This document shows positions 23,467 to 35,248 of a DNA stretch of 64,000 nt, piece after piece. Within the stretch, counting starts at the first letter, position 1. Every line of letters begins with the position of its first letter. This DNA is from Dioscorea cayenensis subsp. rotundata (taxonomy: Eukaryota; Streptophyta; Magnoliopsida; Dioscoreales; Dioscoreaceae): NCBI RefSeq assembly GCF_009730915.1, contig NC_052474.1, forward strand, positions 9,893,501 through 9,957,500. The letters run 5' to 3'. Under the pieces are notes generated by a model. That model had not been told where the DNA came from. It searched no databases and saw only the letters and a program-made list of their open reading frames with translations. The position numbers and the translations under genes were made by a program.

Positions 23467-25441
23467 TGCACTATACCAAGATCGCTTCGGCTCAGCTTCC
23501 TTTTTCCGTTTAGCTTACCAAGACTATGGCGCACGGGTGTTTAGATGACGCGTTAGCGGGTTCATTCAATGCGGAAGGATGTGACTGATTAAGGGCCTTA
23601 ATTAAGAAGTGATTGATGGAGTAGATGCTTAATCAAGTGCCAGATATGAATTTTCTACGGGACTACTTACTTACCTAAAGTTCACTTCTGACTTACCAAA
23701 TAAGTTTACTGAAGGAACCCCTTGGTGAGAAAAACTTCTTTTAAAAAGAATGGGTGGCCAGCGAGAAGGACGAAGGAAGGAGTGGGTACGCCCGGTCCTT
23801 AAGGACGCCAATCAATCCTTGGAAAAAGGCAGAGATTTTAAATATATATATATTGTGCTTGTGTTCGGGTCTCTCGTTCAAGCTATCTTCGATTGGAACC
23901 AGGATTTCACTCGCTAGCGGACTACTGATCTACTTTTTGATCCAGTTTTCGCTAAAAAAAAAAATTAATCCTATGAAAAAGAATTCTCGGTCGCTTGACT
24001 TAAACAAGTGACTTCACTCTCTTATCTTTCATCTGTGAGATAATGTCTCTAATTAACTCTCTCTCTTTCGGGCCTTGGCGAATGAAGTGGATCAACCTCT
24101 TTTTGGCTTGGGCCAAACACTTTTTCTCGCTGGTTGAGCTTTCTACAAAAAAAGCGATGGAAATTTTTTCAAGCCAAAGCAAAGTTCGACCCCTTACCTA
24201 TTCAGCCTTTTGTCTACCTGTGAATAAGTTGAAGCCTTGCGCTCAAATGGGTTTCCACAAGCAAGGTCTTCCAGCTGGCCTAGCGTTACTGTCTCAAGTG
24301 AGTGAGACAAAGTGGATGTCGATGTCGCAAGGGACACGGAGAATAGGAGCGAGGATTCATAGTGGCGGCCCCGAGCCAATGTAAAAGCGGTCACGGTTAA
24401 TGGTGGCCTACTAGAATCAAAGTCAATGTTTAAAAACCTTGATTTGAAGACCATAGTGGGTTTTGTTCTCCGCTGCCTCAACCTTCAATCCTTTGATTGA
24501 TTAAAAAAGAAATTCATTCTATTAGCCAGAGTAGGAGTAGTCGGAGCTCTAGGCAGGAGAAGTCAGGCGTGAATCGATGCGAGTCCATCACAGTCGATCA
24601 AGCGATAAAAATGAAGCAAGAATCCCTTGAAGCCGTCATCAGTCAAGTGAGGCAATCAATCTCCTTTTTCGTGGTTGACCGGACGAGAGCTTCCACTCAT
24701 CTCATAAGGCCTTGCCACACCCTTGCCCTTAGCATCATGGACCTTGGCTTGAGGTTGACTCAATGAGAGTGCTCGCGAGGCGGCGATCTTCGGTTCTGAG
24801 AAAGAAATCCGGATCGAGGGAAAAAGAGCAACAATCTGCCGATAAGACATGCTTTCCTATGTTGCTTGGCTCTTCGGATATGAGGCCCCGAACTTTCCGG
24901 TTCACTTGACTTGACTATCCTACGTCGGTGAGCAACTAGCTAGTTTACTTTTGTGTGAGCTAGCTAGTCTCCATTCACACATTTTCTCATTTCACCCAGA
25001 AGGCAACGTGGCCAAAGTAGAGCGGCGGTTAAGGTTCGTTTCTTTTGATCCATCATCGTCGGGTGGCTTATCGAATATCGAAGAGTTGAGTGCAGTTCGA
25101 GCTTAGTGTTGATCGAGGAGGAGAAGGGAGGCTCACGAAATAGATGTTGATTGATTTTTAGCCAAAGAAGGGATTTCTTAGTGGTAGAAGGCAGACAAGC
25201 AAGAGGTGCAGTCTGATTGAATGTTGCCATGTGATGCAAAGCATGCTTCACAGCCACTCATTCGTCCTGACCAAAGAGTAGAATCTATCTCTCAGCGATT
25301 CCTTTCTCCGCTAATCACCCGCTTCCGACTGACCCCGATCGATCGTCGGTTGATCGGCCTTTGATGGTTTAAGTCCTGGTCCCGGTTCCCAAAGCTAATA
25401 CAGAGCTAAACTAAGGGGCGAGCCCTCCTAAGCCGGTTTAA

Positions 25442-25651
25442 ATGCTTTCTCGTCCGAGATACAGCTTAAACCAAGAGCGGGCATTCAGAGACTCTCAACT
25501 CGTTGTAAAGCAGATTTTCGGAGAATACCAGGATTGGACCAGGGTCGATTTCGCGAGTCACCATCTTATCACCCGAGGTCTTTCCATTTCAAAGGTCCAA
25601 AACCTTGATTATTGGATTTCCTGCTTACCCGCTACAAAAAGAGACTTTTGA
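25442..25651 (+). pseudogene. Short open stretch resembling a retrotransposon RNase H fragment
   Basis: The 69-codon frame contains DSQLVVKQIFGEYQDW, which resembles the DSQLVV-Q--GEY segment of RNase H domains in Ty3/gypsy elements. It lacks the rest of the domain. Plant mitochondrial genomes are known to hold fragments of nuclear retrotransposons, so this fits an organellar insert. It could also be chance similarity. Confidence 0.35.
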
Positions 25652-28600
25652 GCTTGATGGTGCATAGGAAGAAGTAGGCTCGTTCGACGGATGGGAGTTT
25701 TCCCGCTTTAGGAAAAAACGTATTAGTAGCTCATATGCCATGGGAAGGTTACAATTCTGAAGGAAATTCCCCGATAAAGCTGCTAGTACCAGGTGAACTC
25801 ATATTGGCCAAAATGGAAGAGAAGGAAATGGTAGGGAGATTCGGCATGGTGCTCAGTATTCCATTGCCCTATATGAAATAGTGCCGTTGGGCCTATGGTC
25901 AGATCGTGCAGGGAATGATGGGATTCTCTTGACAGAAGCCTAAGTGCATGACTCAAATAGTCTAATTATATCCAATAAATAGGTAGGGTTAGTTTGAGAT
26001 CAGCATGGTAGAACAGCGCGAGGGGCTTCCAGCGATGATAGCTAAACTAACCGGATGGAGCGCTAAAACACGGGCGACATTGAAATCGGAAATCAGCGTC
26101 CGGATCCGGCTATCGAGCGGGCATCACGAAGAGGCTCGTTGTCACTGCTGCTTCACCCTTACTCCCGCTTTGATAGCAGTGTGAGCGGAGGTGGGCGAGC
26201 AAAGGGAAGGAGGCCCTCATGCGGTCGCACATGAGCGGTCTGGGAGGCTGTAGAATGGGTTGAGTAAAATTCCCTTGGGGAGCCGATAAAATCGCTGAGG
26301 GCAGTCTTTTTAATTTAATTTTTTTAAAAAAAGTCTTTCTCTGGTGGGTAATCCGGCTCCGGGTGAGTCGCTCTGTCTGCGTACGGCCCGTCCTCAGACC
26401 TTTGGGCGGGGGGTGTGACAATGTACCGCTTCCCGGTCCTTCTCATCGATTCGAGGGGTTTTGGTAGCAGGTGACTTGGCTTAGCCCAAAGGCCTCATCT
26501 CAAAAGCTCGGCTCGCGACGTCCCTCTCCTTGTAGGGAATCTCCCCCTCTCTAAGATCTTACGTCAAATCTGGGACTTTGCCTTTGTTAGATTTTTCTAT
26601 ATATAGGAATTCCTCGTATCAAAGCGACTTCCCAACCCACCCATCGACTATGGGGGACTGTTCATCTTTGGAATCGGCGATAATAGGGGCTTAATAGCTG
26701 CTTTCTTTCATTCTAAAAGGAAACACGAATAACCTTTAGTCGATCGATAGGAGCCCTACTTCCTTGATGGTTCTTAGTAGCGGGCGGAGGCTGCCTTTGG
26801 TACTTGATAGAAGGCGGGTTTTTATTTCATGATCATTTCGAGGAAGCGGTGATTTTTCTAAAGATGCTCGAGCATCTTGTATTCTTTAGCGAGCTCAAAA
26901 CCCATTGGGAGGGATCCTCCTTTGGTGGCTCCTCGTCCAAGCGAGGGAGCCACGCTGAGGCCTTTATATTTATAGGGGTGCCAATTTGCTCGCTTATACA
27001 AGAGCGGACCATAAACCTACAGCGTCACTGCCGGTTTTCAAAGGAAGGTGACCCCTCATCTCTCTCCCGGTGGGGGCCAGAGTCGAACCGCGTGGGAATG
27101 CACGACCCAGCGTAATAAGCGTGGCGAGGAGAAAGCTCGAAGAGCTTCCAACGACAAAGGGGCGGGGCATTTTCGGGGAAAAAGATAAAAAGAAAAAATG
27201 CAAAGGTCGTCTTATTCAAAACCCCAATTATGACATCTCTTCTCTCACTTCACACCTCGGAGCCTACTTTGTTCTTATAGTCTTATAGAGAAAGCAGCTT
27301 TTCACATCTTCTTAACCCGAAATAGTTGAGGAGAGGAAAGGTTCCTTTTGAGGGTACTCAGGGAGCGAGATCTTGAGCCGTATTGATATTGGGAAAATGG
27401 CGGAGCCCGCTTTTCTTGGATTCTTGATGAGCAAGCTATGGAGAAATTTCCAGCGGAAGAATTCGCACTTCCACGTCAAAGAGGAATCAAAACATCACGT
27501 CTTTTACGGGTCGATTCACGAGACTCCAACCTGCCCTAATAATAAAGAAGATAAGAATCTCTTTGTTGAAAATCACCTATTTATTCCCAATCATCCGAAG
27601 GAGGCAGGCCAAGACAGCGTGCGTGGCGATGCAGAGCTTCCCTCTTCCCTAGCGATTAGAACACGAGTTTGGCGGCTCCCATCACTGAAGGGGAATCCAA
27701 GGACAAGGGCTGGGACATCGGTCAGTTCATTTTATTAACCATTTTGTGCGTCTGTTCTCTAATTCACCCGAGCCGATGGTACCCATTTTTGGAAGTAGGC
27801 CAGCGATGGGTGGCCTCGGATGCTACTCTTTTTCTAATGTCGGTGATGTTGGGACCAACCTGGCTAGTTCGGGTTGTTCAGCGACACCCTACCTAACTAC
27901 ATGGTAGTGGTCTAGGGGAGGCGCAATTGCTAGGCAACACGGGGAGTGAGCGGGGTGGGGCCTTCAATCGATCCATGACTTACGACTTTCAAAGAGTTGC
28001 CACCTCTTTCTTGCTACTGCGTATGTAGATATCGCTAAAAGTTTTTATTGAGGATCTCGAACTATCCAGCGCACGGACACGAGACACCTTTGCTACTGCT
28101 TTGCACGACTATGAGAGCTACATGCGCTCCTCACGGAAAAAACAAATGCGTCTTGTCCATTTCATTTCAAAAAGCGAGGGGTGGCATTGGTCGGGTCGGA
28201 ATCCAGTGACGATGTCGTTCGAGGGTGTGAAGTGGGAGAGAAGAGATGTCATAATTGGGGTTTTGAATAGGAATCTAAAGCTTCAGCTAGAATATCACTT
28301 CCCTGTCTTTATGGTTCGCCAGGATATTCTCTCCACCGTATAGTTCCGGAGTTTTTGATCGTCAGAGTACCCTTTTCGAGGGCAGGAGCCGGATTGTGCG
28401 GGTCCATATTCTTAACCACACCTTTCCGGTGGTGGTTGGTCGAGCTCGAGTGGGTAGCCACTCCTTCTCGAGGGGACACGTGCGTGAGACTTCGCATCAT
28501 CCGGCTCAGTCCAGAGCTTAAAGTCGTCGGCCCTTGTCATTGAGACCACTATGCTGTGCTTGTATTTTTCCGCCTTGACTCTCGAATCTTTTTGCTTCTC

Positions 28601-28769
28601 GGGTGGTGGCGAGACAATGCGGCTGCGTAGCGAGGAGATGCCAGCGTAGGGCCGGCACTTCGGCGCAGAAAAAGGGCCCGAGTCACTAGCTAGCTGGGAC
28701 TAGTGGTAGGGGCCGGCCTAGTAAAAACCACGCCTTGAGCTACTTGGTTTCGATTTCCTATTCGTGGTT

Positions 28770-29057
28770 ATGATGTTCAATATTCAAATAGCGGAGATTC
28801 ACGAAGAAGTATTGCGCTATTTACCGGTGAGTGGTATTATTGGGACTGATCCTTTTGGTGGGAAATGTTCTTTATTTTTAGATAATGAAACCATTCCATT
28901 ACTACCGACCCACGGAAGAGCGACCTCTACGAGATATACGGTTCATCTTAGGGAAAGGTACGAAGTTGGACTAATTTGGAAACATTGGGGCTTGATGAAT
29001 GCTATCTTGCTTGATAAATCCCTTCCTTCTTATTGGCTTATTCAACAAACGGTATAA
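28770..29057 (+). CDS. Unrecognised open reading frame within the organelle-like insert, about 95 aa
   Basis: The frame runs from an ATG near 28770 to TAA at 29055-29057. Its composition is ordinary for a soluble protein: a start of IQIAEIHEEVLRYL, a middle with PFGGKCSLFLDNETIPLL, then RYEVGLIWKHWGLMNAIL. It shows no repeats or low complexity. I do not recognise the family. It may be a fragment of a larger mitochondrial or mitochondrial-plasmid frame, or an unexpressed open stretch. No promoter or neighbouring gene supports expression at this nuclear site. Confidence 0.35.
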   Translation: MMFNIQIAEIHEEVLRYLPVSGIIGTDPFGGKCSLFLDNETIPLLPTHGRATSTRYTVHLRERYEVGLIWKHWGLMNAILLDKSLPSYWLIQQTV

Positions 29058-30613
29058 CACTTCTTTCTCTCATCCCACTACCGCACTATCCATGTCCTAT
29101 TCTTATACTATTCTACCTGTTCCGAGAAGAAAGGACAAAAAGATGGGCTGTTAAGAACGTAGAGGAGGTAGGATGGGCAGTTGGTCAGATCTAGTATGGA
29201 TCGTACATGGACGATAGTTGAAGTCGGCGGCTCTCCTAGGGTTCCCTCATCTGGGATCCCTGGGGAAGAGGATCTCAGGAGTAGTCAAAGGAAGTACGGC
29301 GGGCATTCTTTTTTTCCCCTTTTTGGGGCCCCGGGTTGGCACGCGCGGGTTTCCCCTCTCCTCTACGGAAGTCATCTTTTAGTCTATTTCCGTTCCTGTG
29401 TCTATCGCTATCGCCCTATTCTCTCTCAATTGCTAGAGCTTGTGGTTCGTTATCCATACCTGTTTTAGAGCGATATAACCTCGTTGTCCGCCTCTCGATG
29501 TGCAGGTCTTTTCCCACCCTACTCTCTCAATGTGGCCCATGAGATGGGGGGGGCGGGGGAGGCGATACTGGTTATCGGGTCAGGAGGGCGCTGGCCGTGG
29601 TGGCCCAAACCACGATGAAGAGTTCAGCTCGTGGCGTAGATCCTCGAACCTACCACGGCCACCATCTTTTGCCATTTTCGTTCTCTTACCCCGGGAAAGT
29701 GGATCAAAGAAAGGTAGCTTGCTCCCAAGCCAAGTGCTTGCTTACGCCGCCCTACTCTATTATTACCACACATAATTAGGAGAAGCTCATCCACTAGAAA
29801 TGCTAGTGGGCGTTAGCAGACTTTCATTCTTCGCCCGGTCCTTAGTAGCCTTTACAAACAAAAAAACGGTTATTTGGAAAGGCTAGAGGGATTGTGAGAC
29901 CACACCACTGGAACAAGGAAGAGGGCCCCCTCACTAATTGAGCGAGCTCGGATCAATCTTCCACATGCGTGGTTGAGTCAGACAAGAGAAAAGTAGATCT
30001 GTCATGGCATGGTCCATAGATCTTTGAAAATCGAAGAAGAGGAGAGCGCGAGATCAACTGAGAGCCTTGGATGTAGTTGGCGAAGGATAAGCCCCTGTCA
30101 TTGGCTAAGCGAGACCATGATCCGTAGCGTGATCGTAGCCTCGCAGGTAGGGGGCGATGAGGGCAATTCATCTATAAGCGTTTCGGCGGGGACTTGTCCC
30201 TTGACGCCTTCGTGAGAACATACATATTTCAAAAGAAAACTCGGTTGATCGGGGCCTCGGCTCCTTTTTCCCTCACTGCTTCCCATCACTGTGATTCCGC
30301 CTCTCTTCCCGCTTTTCGAGGGCTCTGCTCCTTTTCTTTTCTCTCGCACACACCTCTACTCTAGGCAGGCTACTTGAATCTCTCGTTCATCCAGAACTTT
30401 CTTTCACGATCGATTGATTCAACAAAACCAATTCGAATTATTCTCTTTTCTTTCTTTTAAGCCTTTCCGCAGCAGTGCTGGGGCTTTTCGGGCTTAGATT
30501 AGAAACGTTAGCCGTGCCAAAGTATTCACTGGGACGCCGTCGTCCTCTACGAAGGAAGCGGTCAGAGTAGCCAGAGAAGGCAGCGGGTAAGGTGTATGCA
30601 TTCAAGCTAAGCG

Positions 30614-30902
30614 CTTTCTAGTTTGGTCTTCAAAGATTCTCCAAATTTGATCTTCAATTCACCCAAGTTTGGTCCTCAAATCTTCAATTAGTCTTCATTC
30701 CATATTTAGTCTTCAATCACATCTCCTAAATATGGTCTTGAATAACTCCACCAAGATCTTGAAGATGTCTTGCCTTGTAAGCCAAGACTCCTTGCCATGT
30801 CACCATACTCTCCATGTCATCAATTTTCCCATGTCACATAGATTGCCACGTCATCTTGACTATGTGTCAAATCATGCCAATAATAGTGCGGTTGCACTAA
30901 CA
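30614..30902 (-). repeat. 3' LTR of the copia element, inner part
   Basis: Picks up the LTR at GTTTGGTCTTCAAAGATTC and continues to the terminal TGTTAGTGC (minus strand) at 30902, matching the last part of the other LTR. Together with 22818-23466 it makes a complete LTR. Confidence 0.85.
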
Positions 30903-30914
30903 ATCTCCCCCTTT
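30903..30914 (-). promoter_or_regulatory. Polypurine tract of the copia element
   Basis: Minus-strand AAAGGGGGAGAT lies directly against the 3' LTR, the normal position of the second-strand primer. Confidence 0.85.
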
Positions 30915-31319
30915 GGCATAATTTGACACAATTGCTTTTGTACCCATACTGACTCCTGTTACAACTACCTGTTACAACTCGACTGGGACACAGACTTTAC
31001 AAACTAAAGAAAAATCATCTAGTTTCTTACAAAATATATGATTATATCGCAACTAGTGATGTACAAATTAAGCACAAACAAATACACCCAGTCGGTTTGG
31101 AACTCGTGCATTAGTCAACTTCTCCCCCTTTGTGTTGAATAGATGCCAAAGTCTTCACTAGTTGTTGCAAGTCTTGTTACAACTTCTTCTACAACTTTCC
31201 TATCTTGAAATCACGGTCATCGGCTCCCCTGTCTTGAAACTCCTTCTTCCTGCTGCAAGCGACATTAATAAAGCATAGCGAGATGCGGGTCGTTCTCGAG
31301 TCCCCAATAGGGATTAAAG

Positions 31320-31964
31320 TTAGCAAAGGCCAATTTCACCCCTCAACTTTTCGAATCTTGTAGCATCAAGGGGTTTGGTAAAGATGTCCATGATTGCTTT
31401 TACAGTTTGCAACATAATCAATAACAAGCTGTTTTTGTTCTCTACCAAATCTCGTATAAAGTGGTGTCGAAGATCAATGTGTTTAGTACGAGAATGTTGG
31501 ACTGGATTCTTGGAGATATAAATTGCACTCTTGTTGTCACAAAATATAGTCAATAACCCTTGTTGTAAGCCATAGTCCTCAAGCATTTGCTTCATCCACA
31601 ACAATTGTGCACAACAACTTTCTGCTGCTATGTATTCAGCTTCTGCAGTAGAGAGTGAAATGGAAATTTGCTTCTTGCTATACCATGTGACCAAGTTGTT
31701 ACTAAGATAGAAACATTCCCCTGAGGTGCTTTTTCTATCATCAATGTTTCCTTCCCAATCTGTATCACTATAACCTGCAAGATGTGAGTTGGAGTCTTTT
31801 GAATACCAAATTCCATATTCTGCAGTACCATGTACATATCTGATGATACGTTTAACAGCTTTCAAATGAGACTCCTTTTGTGTTGCTTGATATCTTGCAC
31901 AAACTCCAACACTGAAAAGAGATGTCAGGCCTGCTAGATGTGAGATAGAGTAAGCTTCAATCAT
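31320..31964 (-). pseudogene. Copia RNase H domain
   Basis: The minus-strand frame holds the typical copia RNase H series: YSDTDWEGNIDDRKSTSGE, STAEAEYIA, CDNKSAIYISKNPV and SRTKHIDLRHHFIRD. It would degrade the RNA strand of the RNA-DNA hybrid. It is separated from the reverse transcriptase part by a frame break near 32000 but is otherwise well preserved. Confidence 0.85.
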
Positions 31965-32039
31965 GCTACATGCAGAGACTTGGGTCTACATTTTTCCATG
32001 CTCATCTTTTTGTCAACCGATTCATACTCATGGGTGTTC

Positions 32040-33305
32040 TCATGTGTCTAGCCTTTTCAAAGCCAAATCTTTTTCACGAGGTTTTTGTGCATACTTGGTT
32101 TGAGAAATAAAAATTCCTTCTTTGCATTGTTTGATTTGGAAACCCAAGTAGTTCAATTCACCTACCATGCTCATCTCAAACTCTTCTTGCATTAGATGAA
32201 CAAACTCATCCACTTGCCTTTGTGATGTTGAACCAAATATGATATCATCAACATAGATTTGTGCCACCATCAGATCTGATTTGGACTTCTTTATGAATAA
32301 AGTCTTGTATGCTTCCCCTCTTTGGTAGCCCTTCTCAAGTAAAAATTTTGTAAGCCTTTCATACCAAGCCCGAGGAGCTTGCTTCAAGCCATAGAGAGTC
32401 TTTCTTAATTTGAACACATGATTTGGATGGTGAGGATCTTCAAACCCTTTCGGTTGCTCCACAAAAACTTCTTCACTTAGAACTCCATTTAGAAAAGCAC
32501 TCTTTACATCCATTTTATATAGCTTGAACCCCATACAACATGCTACTGCTAACAATAATCTGATGGATTCCAAAGCGTGCAAGCTGGTGCAAATGTTTTA
32601 AAAGTCAAAGTCAATCCCTTTAACTTGAGTATATCCTTGAGCTACTAGTCTTGCTTTATTTCTGGTGATGTTGCCTTTGTCATTAGTCTTGTTTTTGAAG
32701 ATCCACTTGGTTCCAATAACATTTACATCCTTTGGCCTTGGGACCAATGTCCACACATGATTTCGAACAAACTGATTCAATTCTTCTTGCAATGCAGCCA
32801 TCCAGTATTCATCAACAAAAGCTTCTTTGACATTTTTTGGTTCAATAAGAGAGATGTAACATGTGTAGCCGGACAATTCTCGATAATCTATCCTTTGAGT
32901 GCGTCTGGTTCTTCTTCCTTTAGTCACATTAATAATCACATTCTCAATAAGATGATTCTTCTTTATTCTTGAGGATGGTTCAAGACTGTTGTCTTCATTA
33001 TCTTCTTTATCGTCATTTTCTTCCTTATCTGATTCTGGAATGACTTCATTTGTTGTAACTTCAGTTGCGACATTAGTTATAACCTGCTGTCTGTCTGAAT
33101 CCTGAGCAGTGCCTGTTGTTGCAGTTGGTGTTGTAACCTGTGTTGCAACATCTTGTTCCGCCTGTAACTCTTCATCTGCAGATTCGCAATTCTGAGTGAT
33201 AAGCTTGTTTGGCTTACTTGACGTACCTTGAGTCTCCATATCAGAGAAATCATCAACAACAACATTAATGGTCTCCATCATCTTTTTGGTTCTTGAATTA
33301 AACAC
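32040..33305 (-). pseudogene. Copia reverse transcriptase domain, broken
   Basis: Reading down the minus strand: an acidic linker (33305-32950), then the RT start with WMAALQEELNQF and GTKWIFKNKTNDKG (about 32830-32680) and KARLVAQGYTQ. After a stop near 32596 the next frame carries MDVKSAFLNG (near 32510), LYGLKQAPRAWYERL (near 32390) and the catalytic QIYVDDIIFGS (near 32265). The YVDD box is intact, but the frame is interrupted between the two parts and again near 32040. Confidence 0.88.
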
Positions 33306-33368
33306 CCGATATGCTCTACTAGTAGTAGAAAACCCCTTTAATAATCCTTCATCACTTTTCTTGTCAAA

Positions 33369-34438
33369 CTAACCCAGCTGATCTCTATCATTCAGAATGA
33401 AACATTTGCTTCCAAAGATGTGAAAGTATTTGAGATTTAGCCTTTTACCTTTCCAAATTTCACATGGTGTCATGTTGGTTGAAGGCCGAATATACACTCT
33501 ATTGATGATGTAGCATGCCGTATTGATTGCTTCCTCCCAAAATCTTGTAGAGAGCTTCTTTGAATTCAACATAACTCTAGCCATCTCTTGGAGAGTGCGA
33601 TTCTTCCTTTCAACCACTCCGTTTTGTTGAGGAGTTTTTGGAGCTGAAAATTCATGCCGAATCCCATGTTTCCTGCTAAATTCTACAAATTGAGCATTTT
33701 TCAAATTCCGCTTCCATGAGTCGCTCGATTACGATAATCTTTCCTATTTGACACTCTTTCTCATTTTGGAGATGCATGCATAACTTTTTGAAAGCTTCAA
33801 AAGTTTTTGATTTCTTCTTCAAGAAGTCCACCCAAGTGTACCTGGAATAGTCATCAACACACACAAATACATATTTTTTTACGACAAAGCTTTTACATTT
33901 TGTGTGGGTCGATAAGATCCATATGCAAAAGTTCCGGCACTCTTGTTGTACCAATGTCTTGTATAACTTTGTGAGAGACACGACTTTGTTTTCCCAGTTG
34001 ACAAGGTCGCATACACCATCTTCCCTTTTTGTAAGCATAGGCACTCCTTAATAGCTTTCATTTACGTAATCTTCATCGGGGTTTCGAAATTCGGATGTCA
34101 AACTTCGATGCCAAAATTTCGATGATGTTGTAAGATGTGTTATAACAGACTTCGAGTTTCTCTAGCAAATAGCAATTATCTGAAGATCTTGAACCAGTTA
34201 GAACACAGTGACTAGCTTCATCATAGACCACACATACATCACGAGTGAATTTTACCATCAGATTTCGATCACATAATTGACTTATACTTAGAAGATTTGC
34301 CTTCAGCTCTTCTACATGCAGAATATTTTTCAATTTTGGATACCCGGGAACCATCAATGTTCTTTTTCCAACTACTTGACCTTTCTGACAATCTCCAAAA
34401 GTCACATGCCCAATTGGACATTCTTTGTAATTCATCAA
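33369..34438 (-). pseudogene. Copia integrase with GAG-pre-integrase zinc domain, broken
   Basis: 34438-34073 carries the GAG-pre-integrase segment with LKNILHVEELKANLLSISQLCD. The catalytic core follows in pieces: VFVCVDDYSRYTWVDFLKKK with the first Asp (near 33860), a frame-damaged stretch around the second Asp (near 33725), and QQNGVVERKNRTLQEMARVML with the Glu (near 33620). It ends at GSKCFILNDRDQLG by 33369. Frame changes near 33980 and 33720 abolish activity. Confidence 0.85.
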
Positions 34439-34439
34439 A

Positions 34440-34830
34440 AAACCCTTTGTTGCCTATCATATGTATTGAACAACTACTGTCAAAATACCAGTTGTCTTCT
34501 GAGGATCTTTTTGTTGAAGAGTACCCCACTAAATCTCCTTTTCTGACCCATACATTCTTGCTTTCTTTCTTCTTTTCTCTGGTATAAGGAGTGTGCCTCA
34601 TATTATTGTTTTCTTTTATGTTTTTCTTCATCTTCCAACATCTTGGACGAATGTGCCCTTTAACACCACAATAGTGACATGTCGGAATCCACTTCTTTGC
34701 TTTTCCAAGTACTCTACGATTCCTCATATATGCCTTCAGTTGATGACAGTTGGGTCTTATATGTCCTCTTCTTCAACAATGAAAGCATGTAGGAACTTGT
34801 CTTCTATGTCGTCTCTTCTCCTTGTTATAC
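34440..34830 (-). pseudogene. Copia zinc knuckles and aspartic protease start, broken
   Basis: Two CCHC knuckles are visible: the first (CFHC near 34790) is interrupted by a TGA, and the second is CHYCGVKGHIRPRC (about 34690-34650). The protease start reads NWYFDSSCSIHMIG (about 34500-34460). In copia elements the active site is normally Asp-Ser/Thr-Gly, so the serine after DS is unusual and probably inactivating. Confidence 0.8.
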
Positions 34831-35248
34831 TTTAATTGTTTGTATTCATGAGCATTAGATAGAACACAACCAGCTTCAACTTTGCCTTTCTTGTCTCCTG
34901 ATGTCTCTTCTATATGATGTAGTGTCACACTTGTTTGAATAGGTAACTTATCAATCTTGGTCTTTCCTTTCTTCATATAGTTTATGGTCTTTTCAACATT
35001 TTTCATCTTTTCTTGACATTCTTTAAACTCTTTTGCAAGACTCTTGTTTTGTATGAGCATTTGTCAAGTTTATTCAGCACAAGTTCGTACCCATGAAGAA
35101 GATTGTTTTCAGTCACTTCTTCGCAAACAGCTTCTTTAGGTGTTGCAACTGATGTTGTAACAGGACTTGCAAAAGCACTGAAATTTCTGAAATCTTTGTC
35201 AGTTGGTAAAGAAGTGTAAGTATTGACTGCATCTTCTGTTTTGTCTTC

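Larger units (their letters stand above)
23467..30613. other. Organelle-like (probably mitochondrial) DNA insert of about 7.1 kb in the LTR
   Basis: The left and right LTR sequences resume exactly on either side of this block, so it is an insertion within the LTR and not part of the retrotransposon. It is visibly richer in G+C than the rest of the window and carries no LTR, terminal inverted repeat or target duplication. It consists of many short open stretches without recognisable nuclear genes, in the style of plant mitochondrial intergenic DNA. I recognise no standard mitochondrial gene (cox, nad, atp, rps, rpl) and no tRNA, so the assignment rests on composition and general resemblance. 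Chloroplast DNA looks unlikely because no plastid gene is seen. A boundary uncertainty of a few bases remains at each end. Confidence 0.6.

Noticed and set aside
23467..30613. Plastid origin of the G+C-richer insert
   Set aside because: No plastid gene or tRNA could be recognised over 7 kb, which would be unusual for gene-dense plastid DNA.
23467..30613. The insert as an internal part of the copia element
   Set aside because: The LTR sequence continues on both sides of the block and the other LTR lacks it.
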